From an uncultured Chloroflexota bacterium (GTDB lineage Bacteria > Chloroflexota > Anaerolineae > Aggregatilineales > Phototrophicaceae), in NCBI GenBank assembly GCA_937870805.1, contig CALMZT010000719.1, forward strand, positions 1 through 8,196: a stretch of 8,196 nt of DNA, read 5' to 3'. Positions 6,025 to 8,196 of this stretch are shown here, piece after piece (within the stretch, counting starts at the first letter, position 1; each line of letters begins with the position of its first letter). A program made the translations under genes and the position numbers. A model generated the notes under the pieces. The model was not told the DNA's origin and ran no database searches. It worked only from the letters and a program-made list of their open reading frames with translations.

Positions 6025-7251
6025 ATGAAAACTGACATCAACCGCTTGATGACCGAGCGCGGCTTTGAGGCGCTGGTCGTCACCGGAGACGCCGAACACA
6101 ACCACCCACGCTACTACTTAACCAACGGCGCGCATATCACGGGCGGGCTGGTCATCCAAAAGCGCGGCGCAGCGCCGGTGCTGTTCGTTAACCCGATGGA
6201 AACTGAAGAAGCAGCCAAGAGCGGCTTGCAGGTCTACTCGTACTACGACATGGGCTGGGCAGACATGCTCAAGGAGACGCAAGGTGACAGGCAGCTTGCG
6301 GAGGTCATGCTGTGGGGGCGCTGTTTGGAGAAGGTAGGCGTGGAGGCTGGCAAGATCGCCATCTACGGCGTTGGCGATTTGAACGTGTATATCGAGCTGG
6401 TGAAGCTGTTGACCAGAACGTATCCGCAGTATGACTTCGTGGGCGAGTTGGGGATGTCGCTTTTCGATACGGCGTATATGACCAAAGGCGAGGATGAGAT
6501 CGAACGCATCCGTTCAGTGGCGCAGCGTACCAGTGAAGTGCTGGCGGCGACGTGGGACTACATCGCGTCGCACCATGCGCAGGGCAACAGCGTGGTCAAA
6601 CCGGATGGCTCAGCGCTGACGATTGGCGACGTCAAGCGCTTCGTGCGGCGGGCGTTGCTTGATCGCGCGTTAGAGGACACGGACATGATCTTCGCGCAAG
6701 GACGCGATGGCGGCTTCCCACACAGTCGCGGCGAAGAGGACATGGCGCTGGAAATGGGACAAGCCATCGTTTTCGACCTGTTCCCGCGTGAGCCAGGCGG
6801 CGGCTACTTCCATGACTGCACGCGCACCTGGTCGATTGGCTACGCAACGCCGGAAGTAGAGCAGGCATTTGCCGAAGTGCAGGACGCTTTCGACGTGGCG
6901 TTCGACAACTTCCGCGTGAACATGCCCGCGAAGGCGATGCAGGAGGCGGTGCAAGACTACCTGGAGAGCAAGGGACATCCGACCTCGCGCAGCCAGCCGG
7001 GAACGAACGTTGGTTACGTACACGGCTTGGGGCACGGCGTCGGCTTGAAGATCCATGAGCGTCCGTCGCTGAGCCACCTGTCAGCCGATACGCTGGTGGC
7101 GGGCAACGTCATTAGCATTGAGCCGGGCGTGTACTACCCTGAGCGCGGGTTCGGCGTGCGTATCGAAGACCTGTGTTACATCGCGGAAGATGGGCAGTTA
7201 ATGACGCTGACGGACTTCCACAAGGAACTGGTGCTGCCGCTGAAGGGATGA
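6025..7251 (+). CDS. M24-family metallopeptidase, aminopeptidase P/prolidase-like
   Basis: A 408-residue cytoplasmic enzyme, expected to be a dinuclear-metal peptidase cleaving Xaa-Pro bonds. Residues 1 to about 150 form a creatinase-like N-terminal domain; 158-400 form the pita-bread catalytic domain. All five metal ligands are visible: D251 (VFDLFPR), D264 (FHDCTRTW), H337 (HGLGHGVGL), E366 (ISIEPGVY) and E381 (VRIEDL). H333 and H344 (KIHERP) match the conserved accessory histidines. The two aspartates are 13 positions apart rather than the 11 of E. coli PepP; the FDLFPR form with a short insertion marks a subgroup of these enzymes. ATG 6025 follows AAGGGA by 4 bases. There is no signal peptide. 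Exact substrate (peptide, dipeptide or a non-peptide as in creatinase) cannot be settled. Confidence 0.92.
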   Translation: MKTDINRLMTERGFEALVVTGDAEHNHPRYYLTNGAHITGGLVIQKRGAAPVLFVNPMETEEAAKSGLQVYSYYDMGWADMLKETQGDRQLAEVMLWGRCLEKVGVEAGKIAIYGVGDLNVYIELVKLLTRTYPQYDFVGELGMSLFDTAYMTKGEDEIERIRSVAQRTSEVLAATWDYIASHHAQGNSVVKPDGSALTIGDVKRFVRRALLDRALEDTDMIFAQGRDGGFPHSRGEEDMALEMGQAIVFDLFPREPGGGYFHDCTRTWSIGYATPEVEQAFAEVQDAFDVAFDNFRVNMPAKAMQEAVQDYLESKGHPTSRSQPGTNVGYVHGLGHGVGLKIHERPSLSHLSADTLVAGNVISIEPGVYYPERGFGVRIEDLCYIAEDGQLMTLTDFHKELVLPLKG

Positions 7252-7267
7252 GACATGGCAGTATTAG

Positions 7268-7326
7268 TCAGTGGATAACGTCTCGTTAGTGTGATTATCA
7301 GGGGATAACAGCCTAACGTTTTGTTA
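7268..7326. repeat. Imperfect tandem repeat with palindromic halves
   Basis: TCAGTGGATAAC (7268-7279) recurs as TCAGGGGATAAC (7298-7309), one mismatch, 30 bases apart. Overlapping these, TAACGTCTCGTTA (7276-7288) recurs as TAACGTTTTGTTA (7314-7326), 11 of 13 identical; both are imperfect palindromes. The second copy reads as the first with 8 extra bases inside. Nested stems GTTAG/CTAAC (7285-7289, 7313-7317) and TTATC/GATAA (7295-7299, 7304-7308) could fold. It starts 16 bases after the peptidase stop. Role unknown: a terminator-like fold, protein-binding site or decayed mobile sequence are all possible. Confidence 0.4.
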
Positions 7327-7332
7327 TATGCT

Positions 7333-7476
7333 CTACAAATAAGCGGTATTAAGCGCAAAGGCTTGGCAGTTCATACCGAATACCAACCCTAAAGTTAAAT
7401 GTAAGCGGAAAACGCAGTGGAATAACAGACTAGCTTTTAGTCGATAGCTCTTCGTCTTTAGTTTGCTATGTGACAT
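7333..7476 (-). CDS. Candidate 47-residue small membrane protein
   Basis: The reason to consider this ORF is its translation signal: AGGAG (7486-7482) within AAAGGAGT, 5 bases before an ATG, is among the best in the window. The product has a basic head (MSHSKLKTKSYRLK) and a hydrophobic stretch at about 15-41 with two cysteines, like a single-span membrane peptide or an export signal. Upstream a TATAGA (7495-7490) is too close to the site to act as its -10, and no good promoter was found. It matches no family I know. It lies alone among repeats and converges on the peptidase gene. It could be a chance ORF, the relic of a longer gene, or a small toxin-like peptide; the last is speculation. Confidence 0.35.
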   Translation of the reverse strand: MSHSKLKTKSYRLKASLLFHCVFRLHLTLGLVFGMNCQAFALNTAYL

Positions 7477-7582
7477 GGTGACTCCTTTCTCTATAGGAAG
7501 CGTAGCATAAAAGGGGCGGCATTTGAGTTCCTTTTGACACTTTAATGCGGAATGTAATGATGACAGGACTTTCGCAGTTGAC

Positions 7583-7604
7583 GGGCGCACACATTGGTGC
7601 GCCC
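7583..7604. repeat. REP-like GC hairpin
   Basis: GGGCGCAC (7583-7590) and GTGCGCCC (7597-7604) form a perfect 8-bp stem with a 6-base loop ACATTG. On the - strand it reads GTAGGGGCGCACC... then the return arm, a form that I recall as a common dispersed extragenic repeat in several bacterial phyla. No T-run follows on either strand, so an intrinsic terminator is less likely, though it could shield the 3' end of the - strand gene. Confidence 0.55.
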
Positions 7605-7668
7605 CTACGAATGCGGTGGAAATTTGAACTCAACTATGTAACTTCTATACTATGTCTCTCGACATCAG

Positions 7669-8196
7669 CTATTGTGGATTAGCCACCGTCACGAGTATGC
7701 GATGGATATAAGTGCCGGGTTCATAATCTAAAATGCCATCGAAAATCGGCGCGTTGATGGTGTACATAATCGCTGCTTCAACGGTTTGCCCGACCTGCCA
7801 ACCATCCAAAATCGTATCCCACTGGTGACAGATGCCTTCGTCAGTTTCCAGGATGAGCGAGTTATCAAGCTGTATGCCGTCGATGAAGAAGGCAACGTTG
7901 ATCTGCCCTAAAATTTCCTGCAAACGTTCCGCACTGTCCGCACACCAGCTAAACGATTGACGATGGACGACAGGCGGAATCGTGACCTCGTATATCTGCT
8001 CACCGGGCGTTTGCATATCGACAAATTCGGTGTATGTCCAGAAGCTCTCCACCTGCCGCGCGACTTCATAATTCGCGGGACGGAGCACGGATACGGGCAG
8101 CGGCACTTCAGGTGTCGTGACTGCCGCCGGAACCTGAACGGGCGTCGCGGTGACTTCAACAAAAGCAGGATCACGCACGATGTTACAGGAGACACA
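7669..8196 (-). CDS. Exported protein, N-terminus beyond right edge
   Basis: The frame is open to the window edge, giving the last 175 residues, so the true start is outside. The first visible residues, CVSCNIVRDPAF, resemble the region just after a signal peptide or lipoprotein cysteine (inference). Residues 13-40 are a Val/Pro/Thr/Ala-rich linker, common in exported proteins of this type of bacterium. A beta-rich domain follows (about 50-172) with cysteines at 85 (SFSWCADS) and 123 (EGICHQWD), perhaps a disulfide, plus IDG and LDGWQVG turns. It is not recognised. It does not show the C-x-L-P-C motif of the paired exported proteins at 1803-3044. A GTG at 8178 could be read as a start but would cut into the linker and has no ribosome binding site. 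It converges on the peptidase gene. Confidence 0.65.
   Translation of the reverse strand, partial: CVSCNIVRDPAFVEVTATPVQVPAAVTTPEVPLPVSVLRPANYEVARQVESFWTYTEFVDMQTPGEQIYEVTIPPVVHRQSFSWCADSAERLQEILGQINVAFFIDGIQLDNSLILETDEGICHQWDTILDGWQVGQTVEAAIMYTINAPIFDGILDYEPGTYIHRILVTVANPQ

Larger units (their letters stand above)
7252..7668. other. Intergenic region with repeats and one small ORF
   Basis: This stretch lies between the peptidase gene and a converging - strand gene. No clear terminator with a T-run was found for either. It holds an imperfect tandem repeat (7268-7326), a 47-codon - strand ORF with a strong ribosome binding site (7333-7476), and a GC hairpin (7583-7604). A short hairpin ATGTC-TCTC-GACAT (7652-7665) lies just past the stop of the right-hand gene. 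A perfect TTGACA at 7534-7539 lacks a -10 and leads to no gene. No tRNA or conserved RNA was recognised. Confidence 0.5.

Noticed and set aside
7270..7308. DnaA-box-like TTATCCACT and TTATCCCCT on the - strand
   Set aside because: Only 8/9 and 7/9 matches, no further boxes or AT-rich unwinding element, and no dnaA or dnaN gene nearby.
7301..7317. Resemblance of GGGATAACAG to the I-SceI recognition site
   Set aside because: Only about 13 of 18 positions match and no homing endonuclease gene is present; treated as chance.
7285..7326. attC-like integron core sites (GCCTAAC at 7311-7317 with GTTAG or GTTATAT)
   Set aside because: GCCTAAC fits RYYYAAC, but no GTTRRRY follows it; the GTTAG partner lies upstream, the wrong order for attC, and no integrase is present.
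7534..7562. Perfect TTGACA -35 box on the + strand
   Set aside because: No acceptable -10 at 16-18 bases and no + strand gene downstream within the window.

Overview
The window most likely comes from a Chloroflexota bacterium, probably of the Anaerolineae. This is inferred from three things: secreted small proteins carrying a C-x-L-P-C motif, a SpoIIAA-like protein with a W-x-W-D-E-F motif, and moderate-to-high GC coding regions separated by AT-rich gaps. No rRNA or other taxonomic marker is present, so the assignment is tentative. No phage, transposon, CRISPR or defence module was found. Most of the window is ordinary chromosomal sequence, with a few small regulatory structures worth a second look.

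Left part (1-1724, + strand): a possible C-terminal tail of a gene cut by the window edge, then an AT-rich promoter with a near-perfect inverted repeat. These precede a two-gene operon of an ArsR-type winged-helix regulator and a tandem SRPBCC (AHSA1-like) protein, overlapping by 8 bases. Middle left (1803-3520, - strand): a compact operon of a GNAT acetyltransferase and two tandem paralogous exported proteins that share four cysteines. Their gaps are 2-3 bases. A long inverted repeat lies between the two convergent operons.

Middle right (3576-7251, + strand): a four-helix membrane protein apparently translated from a leaderless transcript, then selA (selenocysteine synthase), a small SpoIIAA/STAS-like protein, and an M24 metallopeptidase of the aminopeptidase P/prolidase type. 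They share a strand, but no common function is visible. selA implies selenocysteine use; selB, selC and selD are not in this window.

Right part (7252-8196): an intergenic stretch of about 400 bases with an imperfect tandem repeat, a possible 47-residue membrane peptide with a strong ribosome binding site, and a REP-like GC hairpin. It is followed by the C-terminal 175 residues of an exported protein on the - strand that runs off the edge.
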